NCBI GenBank assembly: GCA_963585895.1
Contig: CAUZXS010004357.1
Span: forward strand, 62,001-126,000
Direction: 5' to 3'
Length of the DNA: 64,000 bases
Origin: Sepioteuthis lessoniana
Lineage: Eukaryota; Mollusca; Cephalopoda; Myopsida; Loliginidae
Shown one piece after another: positions 42,858 to 55,275 of this stretch; the first letter of the stretch is position 1, and every line of letters starts with the position of its first letter. Both the position numbers and the translations under genes were made by a program. The notes under the pieces are model-generated. The model saw only the letters and a list, made by a program, of their open reading frames with translations. It had not been told where the DNA came from and ran no database searches.

Positions 42858-43148
42858 CCACCTTGTTCATCTATCAATCTATCTATCTATCTATCTAAGT
42901 CTGTTCAACATGTCAATTAATTCATCTTTGTTCGTATCTATTTCTTTCTGTTTCTATCTATCTATCTATCTACGTTTAATATTAAGTAATTATATTTACC
43001 AATTTTTGTGGTTAATCTCTAACTTGTACGTGTCTATACAGCTAACATTACTTCTGTTTATCTCTCTCTCTCTCTCTCTCTCTCCCAATCGACTTACCTA
43101 AGTTTATATCTATCTATGTGTGTGTTTTTTGTTTGTTTTTGTGTGTAT

Positions 43149-43200
<52 letters not shown>
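42820..43200. repeat. (TCTA)n, (TC)n and (GT)n microsatellite cluster
   Basis: TCTA units at 42826-42856, 42876-42897 and 42954-42972, CT units at 43062-43084 and GT units at 43152-43199. Overlapping ORFs are artefacts. Confidence 0.95.
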
Positions 43201-43615
43201 CGAGAGGGTATATATCTATGTGTGTATGTATGTGTATGTGCATGTGACAGTAACTTTTCCTAATAAAGTCTGTGTAAGTAAATATCACTGTAATTATCTT
43301 GCAGGTAGAATTCCAGATATGAATAATTAGATCAAATTCATTACATTACATGTCAAGTGAATTCGTATTCACAATTAACACCCGAGCGTAACAAAATTTA
43401 CCAATTTCAAAAAAATTTATATCTATCTTTCTATTTATTGGGTTGAGTTATAGATAATTTCTGTTTTAGTAAGATATAATTTATTCCGGAATAATTTAAC
43501 AAGAAATTAATTTCAATCAATAGTATATTCGCCATAATTTCGAATAACACTAGGTGATTTATCAAGTAGCTTGTTGGTTCCTCTCAAGTAAAATTCAGCT
43601 GAAACGAAATTATCA
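43201..43615. other. AT-rich, nothing recognised
   Basis: No coding or repeat signal. Confidence 0.4.
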
Positions 43616-43860
43616 TCTTTACCAACCCCTCTGCTCGGGCAGGATATGACACAAGGTCAATTTTTAAGCAGAGTTTACCAGGTTTGAATTCAGACTTTTC
43701 CTTCTCCTAGACTAGTTGCCTCACCAAGGCTGAAGAAAACAGTCTGCCCTACTATTTACCCATAGTTGGAGGGAGAATAAGGGTATTAGTGCTATGTGAA
43801 ATGCTATCAGTCTCGTCCAGGATTTGAACTCGTGTCACCGTGTCCACTTCCTACGACGAA
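43616..43860 (-). mobile_element. SINE-A, 5' truncated
   Basis: TTTACCAACCCC...to CACTTCCTACGACGA; the first tRNA bases are missing. GAAACGAAATTAT before and CGAAATGAAATTAT after suggest a diverged target duplication. Confidence 0.82.
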
Positions 43861-43895
43861 ATGAAATTATATATGTATTTAACTTAAATGAAATC

Positions 43896-43915
43896 ATATA
43901 TATATATATACATAG

Positions 43916-43976
<61 letters not shown>
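43896..43976. repeat. (TA)n microsatellite
   Basis: Long TA tract with one CATAGAAA interruption. Confidence 0.95.
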
Positions 43977-43980
<4 letters not shown>

Positions 43981-44411
43981 GAGTGTTGGTCGTCAGTAAA
44001 TTACTTTGTGGTTATGAATCGAACCAAGTGCAATACAATATAGAGAGTGCTCATAGTTATAGTAACCTAAGGAAATAATGTAACGAATTAATATATATTT
44101 GAATCCATTCCCGCTAAACCCAACGCTTTAGGTTCCTGGCCTGAGTTAACCTAAAAACACACATCCACACATAACTATAACACATACAAATATACTCACC
44201 CACCCACATTCACTTACACACTTTCAACCATATACAAACGAAATCCTAACGGTTTTTGTCTGTATTTTGTCGTATTTTCGATTTTCAATTCATTCTATCT
44301 TCTTAACCGCCTGAGGATTGTTGTTTTACAAAAACTTCATGAAACCTAGAGTTGCAGAATATTTTCCATGGATTTAATGTATATATATCTAATACATATT
44401 TATTCATTATC

Positions 44412-44418
<7 letters not shown>
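43977..44418. other. No gene recognised
   Basis: AT-rich; (CACACAT)-like repeats near 44155-44215. Confidence 0.35.
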
Positions 44419-44456
<38 letters not shown>

Positions 44457-44458
<2 letters not shown>

Positions 44459-45300
44459 TTATTCGGTCCAGTTAAAGCGGAGTTGGGAGTAACTCCATCA
44501 GGACAAAGAAAACATTCAACAGTGAACATCTGAAACACCAAACAGCCCTATCTAAGCATTTTTGGGGTTTGAAAAATAAAGGTTTAACTCCTGAGATTCA
44601 ATGGTCCATATTGAAAAAGGTCAAATACTCCAAAATGTTTTCATAGTAGATGTAATCTATGCCTTTAGGAAAAAATACAAATAATGATATACGCAGACCC
44701 TGAAAAATTGTTTAATAAGAGATGTGAATTAATAGCTAGATGTAGACATAGGGCTAAATATAAACTATAGAAAAATTATCATAGATAATACTTTAAAAAA
44801 CAGAGAATTAAATTGAGATGAAGGTAAATGAGTAGAAATAAAATAAAATAAAAAATGTGAAAAAACTATATCATATATACGTACTATTCAATAAAAGGGT
44901 AACTGAATTAATAGGCTCGAAAATAAAATTGAATTAAAAAAAATTATTCTAATTTACGTAAAGTTTTTAAACAAAATTATTTCATCTAAATTAGTATTAA
45001 ATCTAGAGTTGTAAGTACTCAGAATTTAAAAAATGAAAAAAAAAATTAATTTACTATAATTCCAACCAGCAATAAAATAAAAAAAAACGGAAGTGGGCTA
45101 AGTGAGGAGAAAACTCTTCACCCCTCTTCTATCCCCTCCCACCCTTTTTTCCAGTGTCTATTCTGAATTATTTTATCCATAAGATCTGAAGAAGTCCTGT
45201 TAATTTTTTTTCGTGTTTTTTGATTTTATCAAAAACACATAACTGGATGGAAATAAATTTATAATCCTAATGTGACCGGTTTTGATTTTTTCTTCCTGGA
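44457..45300 (+). mobile_element. Penelope-like element remnant with inverted F ends
   Basis: It begins after (TA)n with F reversed (TATTATTCGGTCCAGTTAAA, 44457-44520). The coding remnant 44525-44770 reads ALSKHFWGLKNKGLTPEIQW, SILKKVKYSK and, after a frameshift and one TAG, RCNLCL then LFNKRCELIARCRHRAKYKL. A 3' untranslated stretch follows, and then F forward (AGATCTGAAGAAGTCCTG to GTGACCGGTTTTGATT, 45190-45285). Inverted F copies thus bracket a PLE C-terminus, which ties F to PLEs. Confidence 0.7.
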
Positions 45301-46054
45301 AACTCATTCCATTAGTCACTAAAGATTATAGAAGCAAAACCGGTAAAACTGTAGGTTTTGATACAAAAAAATGAGACTTACTTGTGTTTAACTTTTTCTC
45401 TTGATGGCAACCTAAAATCATCCAAAAGAATTCTGTAATATATTAAACAAGAGATAATCAGGAGTCAGGCCAGGAGAAAATGAAGGAAGAAGCAATTTTC
45501 TCCAGGTACTGTTAGCGACTTTTTGGCTACTAAGCTGTGTGAGGACAGGAATGATCAAGATGGAGGATGACCCCTGTTCTGCTTACAAAGGAGATACCTT
45601 TTCCTTTTTTTAATCTAAAAAAAATCTAAACCTGTTTTCGAACAACGGAGTTGATTAGTAGTGATTGCTTTCTTATTACCTGTTTGTAATCGACAATTCC
45701 TTGAATATCCCACTATACAATCAATATGATTTTGCTACTTTAATTTCGTTGACACCTTTTAGATGCTCACTGATTAAAACACGTCTAATTCGCTCGTTAG
45801 TTTGGACGAACATAAGGGTGAATACCAAAGGTAACAGACAATATCATTATAATTTAAAAGAAGACAAAATAACTCATTGTACTTTTTCTAAACGGTAACA
45901 AGGGTTAATACTTTGATAGATGTCATCTGAAATATTTTTCTTAAAATCAGGCATTCATTCCTTACAAACTCTACCACTGGTTCATGCCACATATAAGCAA
46001 AACCAAATTAAGAAGTTATGGTAAATTGACCTAATGTGTCTTTTTTATAGGTAC
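45301..46054. other. No gene recognised
   Basis: AT-rich; the 77-codon ORF at 45665 shows no domain. Confidence 0.35.
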
Positions 46055-46628
46055 GTTTGGTTGGTTTGTTTGGTTTTATGGCATATCAACCTTTGTAGGT
46101 TATCTAATGCCAAATCCATTTTCATGTAAATAATCTGTTCTATTGAAAACAGTTCAGTTTAGCATAAGTACACAGTTTAATTGTCAAAAACATTTCCATT
46201 TAAAACTATTCAAGGAGTTATATGGAACAATTCAGTTAAGTGTAAATACAGTTTTAATGTCGAAAAACAGTTCAATTTGAAATAATTCAGTTTAGTATAA
46301 GCACTCGGTTTAAGTGTAAGTACGGTTTAATTGTCAAAAACGTTTCTATTTCAAGCAATTTAGTTTACTCAATTAATTTTAGCATAAGTATGCTGTTAGT
46401 TCTATTTAACCCATAGATAGGGCTCTATCAGGTGCTACCACTCCAGGCCAGAGTGGACCTGGGAGCGATGGCAATGAAGGGGTACTCCGCATTCCCTAAA
46501 GCTCCAGCACTGCTGGAACCTCACCATCAGATTGTTTAGTGTTATATCCAGGACACTCGTTAGGGGGGTCTTACCCCTCTGAAGAGGTGCAGTCAGTGTA
46601 TTCTACAGCCCCAGCCGACTGGGCAATA
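46055..46628 (-). mobile_element. Family E, near complete
   Basis: Minus strand head (CCCAGTCGGCTGGGGCTGTA) at 46628, minisatellite body, terminal hairpin and (CCAAA)n tail at 46055-46130. Confidence 0.82.
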
Positions 46629-47063
46629 TATAGATTTAAATGTCAGACAGTTTTATTTCAGATAATTCAGTTCAGCATAAGTACACAGCTTAGACGTCAA
46701 AAAACAGTTCTATTTCGAGCAATTCAGTTCAGCACTAGTACGCAGTTCCAATGTCAAAACAGTTCTATTTTAAACAATTCAGTTTAGCATTAATACGTAG
46801 TTTAAAATCAGTATAGTGAAAGAAGCACGTAGTTCTATTTAACCCATAGATAGGACCCTTACAGGTGCTACCTCTCCGGGCCAGAGTGGACCTGGGAGCG
46901 ATGGCAATGAAGGGGTACTCCGCATTCCCCAAAGCTCCGGCATTGCTGGAACCTCACCATCAGATTGTTTAGTGTCATATGCAGGACACTCGTTGGAGGG
47001 GTCTTACCCCTGTGCAAAGAAGCAGTCGGTGTATTCTACAGCCCCAGCCGACTGGGCAATTTT
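46629..47063 (-). mobile_element. Family E, tail-less copy in tandem
   Basis: A second E head at 47063-46835 and body units to 46640, directly continuous with the head of the 46055 copy. Confidence 0.78.
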
Positions 47064-47087
47064 TATAGGTACGTATTCCCTACAGTG

Positions 47088-47089
47088 TG

Positions 47090-47138
<49 letters not shown>

Positions 47139-47140
47139 GT
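47088..47140. repeat. (TA)n(CA)n(TA)n microsatellite
   Basis: Compound repeat. Confidence 0.95.
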
Positions 47141-47438
47141 AGATAGATAACAGTCCTGCTGTAGTTGCATGGAGCACTTTTGGGATTCTTTTCGAAATAA
47201 GTTCTTTTTAACCGATTATTAATGAGAGACGTTGGTTTATTATAACTTTTCCTCTGAGAAATATGTTTCCTACAATTCATCGTCAGTCCCTTTTTTATCT
47301 ATTTCAACACGGCAGAAACAGTTATTTACATATCTGCTTTAGAAATGGCTACTTGTAAAACCTTCACACCTGATGAGCGGGAAAACACCAAACTGAGAGT
47401 TACTAGAGAGTATCGCGCGGTTCCAGTTATATATTGGT

Positions 47439-47731
47439 ACTATTTACCCAACCCCTCCGCTCGGGCAGGATATGACACAAGGTCAATTTTTAAGCGGAGT
47501 TTAACAGGTTTGAATTCAGAGTTTTCCTTCTCCTAGACTAGTTGCCTCAACAAGGCTGAAGAACCTAGTCCGTCCTACTATTTACCCATAGCTGGAGGGA
47601 GAATAAGGGGGTTCATACCTTTCCCAAGGGTATTTGCCCGAAAGTGAACATAATAGCGCGACTGGAGTACGAACTCGCGTACTACGATTCCGCAGTTCAT
47701 CGCTTTAACCATTACACCACGAGGACACCCC
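47439..47731 (-). mobile_element. SINE-A with 18 bp target duplication
   Basis: Complete second-subfamily SINE-A. TTCCAGTTATATATTGGT is at 47421-47438 and 47732-47749 without mismatch, so a recent insertion. Confidence 0.95.
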
Positions 47732-47866
47732 TTCCAGTTATATATTGGTGTTTAAACCAGAACTTCTGTTATGGCATCGGACATATTTTGTATTCTTTTC
47801 AAACAAATAGTTCTTTTTAAACAATTTGTAATGGGAGCAGTTTGTTTTTAACAATTTTTGGCATTA

Positions 47867-47870
<4 letters not shown>

Positions 47871-47939
<69 letters not shown>

Positions 47940-47940
47940 C
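47871..47940. repeat. (TA)n(CA)n(TA)n microsatellite
   Basis: Compound repeat; the mariner starts at its last TA. Confidence 0.95.

Positions 47941-48826
<886 letters not shown>

Positions 48827-48862
<36 letters not shown>
48827..48862. repeat. (TA)n microsatellite
   Basis: About 17 TA units. Confidence 0.95.
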
Positions 48863-48863
<1 letters not shown>

Positions 48864-48906
48864 TGCGGATAAAAATATCGAAAGTCATCTCACGTCACTA
48901 GCTTTT

Positions 48907-49148
48907 TGGCCGATTGAGTAGAGTGTTCGTCAATGATCCGGGAGACTGGGGTTCAATCCCAGGTCGAGTCATACCAAAGTTTCAAAAAAGGGTACTTGAT
49001 GCTGCCTTGCTTAACTCTTAACTTTACAATGTAAGAATCAAGAGTAAAGTGGAGCAATCTAGGGAAAAGTGTGGCGCCCTCCCCTACATTTCAGTGTAGT
49101 AGCTATTGAAAAGGGTGCCTTCGGGTCACTCTCGACAAAGGTCACCAA
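48907..49148 (+). mobile_element. SINE-B (tRNA-derived)
   Basis: GGCCGATTGAGTAGAGTGTT head, GGGGTTCAATCCC B box, conserved body and GGTCACCAACTTTTC end. Confidence 0.88.
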
Positions 49149-49156
49149 CTTTTCTT

Positions 49157-49345
49157 TTCTTATATGCCAATTACATCTCTACAGATGTGTAACACCTACC
49201 CAACAAGCATCCTGGATACGACATTTAACTAAGTGATGGTGAGGCTCCAGTCCCGAAGCTTAGAGAATGTCGTGTATCCTTTCATTGTCATTACTCACAA
49301 GTCTATTCTTACTCGGATTGGTAGTAAACATCTATGGGTCAAATG
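49157..49345 (+). repeat. Family E head, diverged
   Basis: ACATCTCTACAGATGTG to GTAAACATCTATGGGTCAAA. Confidence 0.55.
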
Positions 49346-49379
49346 GAAATAATCATTTTTTATACTTGAAACCATTTAA

Positions 49380-49735
49380 CAGGGTTGGTTGGTTGGTTGG
49401 ATTTTTATGGTATATCAAACTTTGTAAGTTATTCAAAGCAAATCCATTTTTATGAAAATAGTTCTATTTCAAACAATTCAGTTTTGCATAAGTATGCAGT
49501 TTAAATGTAATTACAGTTTAACTGTGAAAAGCATTTCTACTTCAAGCTATTTAGTTTAGTGGGTCAGTTTTAATTCCGCTCATTCAGTTTAGTATAAGTA
49601 GGTACGTTTTCAAGGTCAGAAACAGTTGCATTTCAAACAATTCACTAAAGCATAAGCACGCAGTTTTAATATAAATACGGTTTAATTGTCAAAAACATTT
49701 CTATTTTAAGCTATTCAGTTTAGTCAAACAATTTG
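49380..49735 (-). mobile_element. Family E body and tail
   Basis: (GGTT)n at the plus-strand left end, hairpin text to 49455 and several minisatellite units. Head absent. Confidence 0.75.
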
Positions 49736-49832
49736 GGAGCTGATATGAAAAAATAGGGATGAGTTTAAAGTCACTTGTATAACGTTTCATGGAAGATTTT
49801 TGCTGTGAAAGTGTAAAATCTATCTTCATTTA

Positions 49833-49916
49833 ATATATATATATATATATATATATATTAGATAAAAATTAACATAAATCTGACAGTATAAAAATATGAA
49901 AACATAAAAAAGAGGT

Positions 49917-49969
<53 letters not shown>

Positions 49970-50365
49970 TGTGTGTGAGAGAGAGACAGAGAGAGAAAGT
50001 GAGAGGGATATATGCATATATATGTGTATGCATGCATATATATATATATATGTATATATATATATGTATGTGTGTGTGTGTTTTTGTGTATGTGAGTGTG
50101 TATGTATGTGTGTATGTATATGTGTACGTATGTATTTGATGTATTAGATAATTGCATTCATGACAGTCTGATCTTATTTATAGATTTATGTAAATACTTC
50201 AAAGTTACACAACTCATTTTATATTTTTCTTTCTCTCCTCATCCATAAATATATATTTTCTTTCGACGCTATTTATTCGTTCTGTTCTCTGTATACATTC
50301 TCTCCCTCTCAGTCCCACTATTTCTCTTCCTTTCTCTCTTTCTCTCTCTGTCTCTCTCTCTTACT

Positions 50366-50410
<45 letters not shown>

Positions 50411-50554
50411 GCTTGTGTATGGGTATTTAATTAACTATCTCTAAATGTATTTATGTGTGTTTTCACGAGTGTTTGTGTGTAAATGTGTGCGTATGTGTGT
50501 GTGTGTGTGTGTGTATGTGTAAATGTGTGTGTGTGTGTGTGTGTGTATGTGTAA

Positions 50555-50587
<33 letters not shown>

Positions 50588-50706
50588 GAAACGTGAAAAG
50601 TAGAGCTTTCATGGACTGATGTGAAACGGGTTTTACAGCGAAGCGTGCAATTGAATTTATTGGGGCATTCTGAATGGATGTTTGTGAGATTCAGAGATAT
50701 TTTTGA

Positions 50707-50739
<33 letters not shown>

Positions 50740-50760
50740 GACAGAGAGATAGAGAAATGT

Positions 50761-50814
<54 letters not shown>

Positions 50815-50938
50815 GTGGGGAGATTGTAAAAGAAATATTGAGAAGTTATCTTGCTAACTAGATAGAGAAGAAAGCGTAAAATAAATATATAGGCACATAC
50901 GAAACATTGGCAGATAGCTAATTATATAGATAGGAAGA

Positions 50939-50979
<41 letters not shown>

Positions 50980-51133
50980 GGAGAGAGGTAGAGAGAATGA
51001 GAGAAAACTGAAGATAGACAGATCGACGTAGAAACAGAACTAGATACATAGAGACAGAAAGACAGAAAAGGGTAGAAACAGACAAAGGGAGAAGGACAGA
51101 GACAGAGATTGAAAGAGAGCGATTGTGAGTTGA

Positions 51134-51169
<36 letters not shown>

Positions 51170-51182
51170 GCTAGAAGAAGAA
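49833..51182. repeat. Microsatellite field (TA, GT, GA, GACA)
   Basis: TA at 49833-49858, 49919-49939, 50036-50060, 50370-50406 and 50942-50977; GT at 49940-49975 and 50490-50584; GA at 50766-50815 and 51137-51170; GACA near 50719-50740. Non-coding between. Confidence 0.95.
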
Positions 51183-51239
51183 GACAGGGACAGATGGATT
51201 GAAATTGAAGCTATTTTGCGACCTTCTTTTGGTCTTTCT

Positions 51240-51442
51240 TTTTCTTTATTTGTTGTTCTCCGCCCGATTCTCTTTCTCTCTCTCTCTTTCTTTTTCTTTC
51301 GCTCTCTCTCACTCTTTCTCGGTGTCTATTTCAGTCTCCTTCTCTCTTCCTCCGCCTGTCTTTCTCTTGCTTCCTGTTTGTGTCTGTCTTCTTTACCTTT
51401 GTCTGTCTGTTTCTCCATGTCTTACTCCGGCAGTCTCTGTCT

Positions 51443-51496
<54 letters not shown>

Positions 51497-51556
51497 CTAT
51501 CTTCTGCTTGTCTCCGTATTTCTTTTGTCTGCCTGTCTCTGTTTGCATGGCTCTGT

Positions 51557-51593
<37 letters not shown>

Positions 51594-51767
51594 TGTTTTT
51601 TCAATCTATCTATCTATCTCCCTCTGCCTGTCTCTGTCAGCATGGCTCTGTTCTCTCTCTCTCTCTCTCTCGTTCTATCTATCTATCTATCTATCTATCC
51701 ATCTATCTATCTTCGTCTGCTTGTCTCCGTATTTCTTTTGTCTGCCTGTCTATGTCTGCATGGCTAT

Positions 51768-51802
<35 letters not shown>

Positions 51803-51810
51803 GTGTGTGT
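51240..51810. repeat. (CT)n/(CTAT)n compound minisatellite
   Basis: Repeating modules of (CT)n, (CTAT)n and a CTGCCTGTCTCTGTYTGCAT spacer, seen at about 51525, 51620 and 51740. The 264- and 205-codon frames are SLSLS/YLSIYLS artefacts. Confidence 0.9.
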
Positions 51811-52208
51811 GTGTGTGCAAAGATATTATTTAATTCAATATCGAATATGAATAACTTGGCGGTTTCTCGTATCAATGCCTGTCAAATAAATCAGAGCCGA
51901 ATATCTCCAGTCATTTCGTTATTGACATTCTTTTCAGCTTACAAAATCTATTGGGGTTGGCACTGTCTGATATTTTATTCTCTCCCTACGTAAAGAATAT
52001 TTTACTCCAAGTGCCATTCAAGGTAACTGCTTCTTTCTTCGTAATAATGACTTTCTGTTGACAGTTATTTTTGGTTTCAAGACTTCAACCTGGACGTAAA
52101 TGCAGCTTTGGAATTCTCAAGAAAAACGCGACGCAGATACATTACCATGGAAACGCATATTTTAAGGAAGAATATATTTTTTTCATTTGGATATAACACG
52201 GAAAAAAT
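51811..52208. other. No gene recognised
   Basis: AT-rich without a recognisable feature. Confidence 0.35.
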
Positions 52209-52331
52209 TGTCTGTAAGAGTTTTTTAATGCATTGATATTAGCTTGATAGTGCTTTCCCAGTGGCAGACAATCGATATAGTGATTACCTGACATGTTTTA
52301 ATTTCAAATTGACAAGATTCAACGCACCCAT
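52209..52331. repeat. Direct duplication, copy 1
   Basis: CTTTCCCAGTGGCAGACAAT context, followed by (TA)n; repeated at 52501-52635. Confidence 0.75.
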
Positions 52332-52500
52332 TATATATATATATATATATGTATGTAATATTGTATTTATAAATTGAGTTTATATCACTAATAGACTATA
52401 TATATCTAAGTTAGGATAGCCTAGACATAGTGTCAATTGCACTTGGTGACTGTCAGTTTCTGGCGGATGCAATAATCGGACCAATATATAGAAAAAATTC

Positions 52501-52635
52501 TTGTCTGGAAGAGTTTTTTATGCGTTGATATTAGCTTGATAATGCTTTCCCAGTGGTAGACAATCGATATAGTCATTACTAGATATGTTTTATTTTCAAA
52601 TTGATAAGATTCGAGCTGAGTTAACACACTTATTA
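52501..52635. repeat. Direct duplication, copy 2
   Basis: About 85-90 percent identical to 52209-52331, same orientation, 290 bp apart, also followed by (TA)n. Confidence 0.75.
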
Positions 52636-52659
52636 TATATATATATATAATTTTAACTA

Positions 52660-52862
52660 ATCGTATAATTTTATAAAAAACTTTAAAATCTCTTTAAAAA
52701 AACGCTTCATACATGCAAGGAACCCCTGATAATGGCCTATGAAATGTCCGAAAGCGCTCGGGACAATTTTGGTAAATTCATCCACCAATTCCAATCTAAA
52801 ACCAAGACACTTATTAGGAATCTTGAAAGATCCAACTATACGTTTACGTAATTTTGTGTTAT
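52660..52862 (+). other. Unassigned repeat-like block with CTGATAA...GAAA module
   Basis: CCCCTGATAATGGCC...GTCCGAAAGCGCTCGGGAC at about 52706-52765 resembles a degraded hammerhead-like core; no second copy of the block here. Confidence 0.3.
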
Positions 52863-52875
52863 ATATATATATATA

Positions 52876-52928
52876 GTCATCCACAGACAGATCTGTTTCG
52901 TTCTATCATAAATCATCAGTGTGGCTAG
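52876..52928 (-). ncRNA. Hammerhead ribozyme-like motif
   Basis: Core CTGATGA (52913-52919), GAAA (52896-52899) and GTC (52886-52888). Stem I CCACA pairs fully with TGTGG, better than in the 25977 copy. Stem III ACAG-AT-CTGT is intact. Stem II is weakened (TTTAT against AGAAC). Cleavage is predicted after GTC. Confidence 0.65.
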
Positions 52929-53062
52929 ACAGTAGCTTCCCGTACCTGGGATCGAAACCCGGTTGATTCAAACGCTAAGCCAAAGCCTCTAACTATTCAG
53001 CCACGAGGAGATATTAGCTGCAAAGTAAATTTTAAACGGTCATGAATCACAATTACTATTGT
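52876..53062 (-). mobile_element. SINE-C, tRNA head plus hammerhead-like end
   Basis: Minus strand: leader ACCGTTTAAAATTTACTTTG, A-box region GTGGCTGAATAGTTAGAGGC, B box GGTTTCGATCC, ribozyme-like end, (TA)n. Close relative of the 25977 copy. Confidence 0.75.
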
Positions 53063-53452
53063 TTACATACATCCGTTCAACGGTTGCCGAGACCTCCATT
53101 CATATACGAAGAGGCTTGCAATCCGCAATTTCAGGAGTGTTCATCTTCATCTTGAATTCTATTTCAACCTATTTTAAACAATCTAGCACATTTGTAAACA
53201 CTTTTTGACAAAACTATGCTTCATCGTACACATCCCACGTTCTTCTTTAAGTTTCGCATGGTTTGCATTTCTTTGCCACCAAAAACTTGGGGACAGACCA
53301 CTCTTCAAGGCTAGAGTTTAATTCGTCGCCATTTTGAGTAGCCTCAAAATAAATATTTCGCGAGATCAAAATATTTTTTACTTTAAACCAATTCCCAACC
53401 ATAAGGAGTTTACATCTATGGAAAAGAACATTTTTAAAATGTACTTTGTTTT
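53063..53452. other. No gene recognised
   Basis: No clear feature; mixed composition. Confidence 0.3.
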
Positions 53453-54120
53453 CCCTTATTTATTGAGTGACCCTAGTATATATAACAGGTCCGTCCTCAG
53501 TCCCAAAATTCCCTCTATTTATTGGGTGACCCTAATATATATAATAGGTTCTTCTTTTGTCAAAGAATTCCCCCTATTTATTGAGTGACCCTAGTATATA
53601 TAATAGGTCCCTCCTCAGTCTAAAAATTACACTTATTTATTGAGTGACCCTAGTATATATAATAGGTCCGTCCTCAGTCCAAAAATTCCCTTTATTTAGG
53701 GTGACCCTAATATATGTAATAGGTTTTTCTTTTGTCAAAAGATTCCCCTTATTTATTGAGTGACCCTAGTATATATAATAGGTCCCTCCTCAGTCTAAAA
53801 ATTACACTTATCTATTGAGTGACCCTAGTATATATAATAGGTCCGTCCTCCGTCCAAAAATTCCCTTTATTTATTAGGTGACCCTAATATATATAATAGG
53901 TTCTTCTTTTGTCAAAAAATTCCCCTTATTTATTGAGTGACCCTAGTATATATAATAGGTCCGTCCTCAGTCCAAAAATTCCCTTTTATTTAGGGTGACC
54001 CTAATGTATATAATAGGTTCTTCTTTTGTCAAAAAATTCCCCTTATTTATTTAGTGACCCTAGTATATATAATAAGTCCTTCCTCAGTCTAAAAATTACC
54101 CTTATTTATTGAATGACCTT
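53453..54120 (+). repeat. 59 bp satellite with three-monomer higher-order pattern
   Basis: About eleven 59 bp monomers share TTTATTGAGTGACCCTAGTA and ATATATAATAGGT. Three types alternate: A (CCGTCCTCAGTCC), B (TTCTTCTTTTGTC) and C (CCCTCCTCAGTCT). The order is A-B-C, A-B-C, A-B, A-B-C, so one C is lost. Some A units have a short deletion at TTTAGGGTGACC. Confidence 0.9.
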
Positions 54121-54454
54121 CGTATATCTGAATCTCTATTAAAGAGTTGGTAAGAACCCGAAATACAGATAGTTGGACTTTCTCCATCAGACAAGAGAAA
54201 ATACATGGAAAAGATCCAAGATAAGGCTCTAACTGCATCAGCGTGGATCTGGCAATCCCATAGAGCGACAACAATCTGACAAAGTCTGGTGGTGTGAAAT
54301 ACTGCTGGGACGCTCTGGGCTAGTGGTAATAATGCTTCGGCCCCGAAACCATGCCTGAACCCAGAGTCATCATCTGATGAAGGCTTTGTTAGAAGCAATG
54401 CTGTTGTATCAGTTATTGTATGAGACCTCCTATATATATATATATATATATATT

Positions 54455-54580
54455 GTCGTCCCTACTGTTTTGTTGTATCACAACCTTTCAGTGTGGCTAT
54501 ACACGTGAGACGCTCTAAGCCGGAATCGAAACCCATCTAACTTTATGTCTGGCTGATGACTTACCCCTAAGCCAAGTCTG
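54455..54580 (-). mobile_element. SINE-C variant
   Basis: A box TGGCTTAGGGGTAAG, B box GGTTTCGATTCC, then CACACTGAAAGGTTGTGATA. Stem II is GTTGT-GAT-ACAAC, fully paired, against GTTCT-GAT-AGAAC implied by the other copies; the core GAAA is AAAA here, so this copy should be inactive. (TA)n follows. Confidence 0.65.
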
Positions 54581-55017
54581 CTACTCACCGTCAGCTACCG
54601 GAACGCACTGATAACTAGGGAGAATGAGAGGTGGTGGAAGAGAGAGAGAAAAAATATAACATTGACACAAAAAGATGGAAATAACTCAAAAGTGATTCTG
54701 TATGTGTTGATGGAAAAAAATAAATTGAATGATACCTAACGGGGGACACAGATAGATAGATAGATAGATAGATAACAGTGTTTTCAAATTATAAAATAGG
54801 ATAAAAATAGGATGAAAATTGAAGGCACGGAGTTTCACATGGGCAATCCTCTGGTGACTCGATATCAATACGTATTTTGCTTATTTATCAAATTAAATTA
54901 AACAAATGCTTTGGTCAATTTTGTCCTCACAATCGATCAAAAGTAAATTTGTTAAAAAGTGCTTTGAATTAAAAGTTGAAATTTAAAAAGTGCAGGAGAT
55001 ACTTGACAATTTTAAGT
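54581..55017. other. No gene recognised
   Basis: (GATA)n at 54751-54773; otherwise unassigned. Confidence 0.35.
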
Positions 55018-55275
55018 AAAATGTAAGTAAAATTGGCGACCATAGTCGAGGGTGACCCGAAGGCTCCCTTTTCGATAGCTGCTACACCAAGGTGTAGGGG
55101 AGGGTGATATTCCATTCCCTGGATTGCTCTACTTTACCCTTGATACGTACCTTATAATGTTGAGTATTAAGCGAGGAGGTATCAAGTACCATTTTTGAAG
55201 TCTTTGGTATGACTCGACCTTGGATTGAACCCCGGTCTCCTGGACGGTTGGCAAACACTCTACCCAATTCTACAT
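55018..55275 (-). mobile_element. SINE-B (tRNA-derived)
   Basis: Complete SINE-B. AATTTTAAGTAAAA before and AAATTTAAGTAAAA after are a probable target duplication. Confidence 0.85.

Noticed and set aside
43094..43330. ORFs with CVCVCV/HTHTHT runs
   Set aside because: They come from the (GT)n microsatellite.
45665..45898. 77-codon ORF as a small gene
   Set aside because: Length is as expected by chance in AT-rich DNA and no motif or repeat homologue is visible.
51199..51993. 264-codon frame and two overlapping long frames
   Set aside because: Built from (CT)n and (CTAT)n repeats (SLSLS and YLSIYLS); all three frames are open for the same reason.
53453..54120. CRISPR-like array
   Set aside because: The units are tandem without unique spacers, in a eukaryotic context; it is a satellite with higher-order structure.
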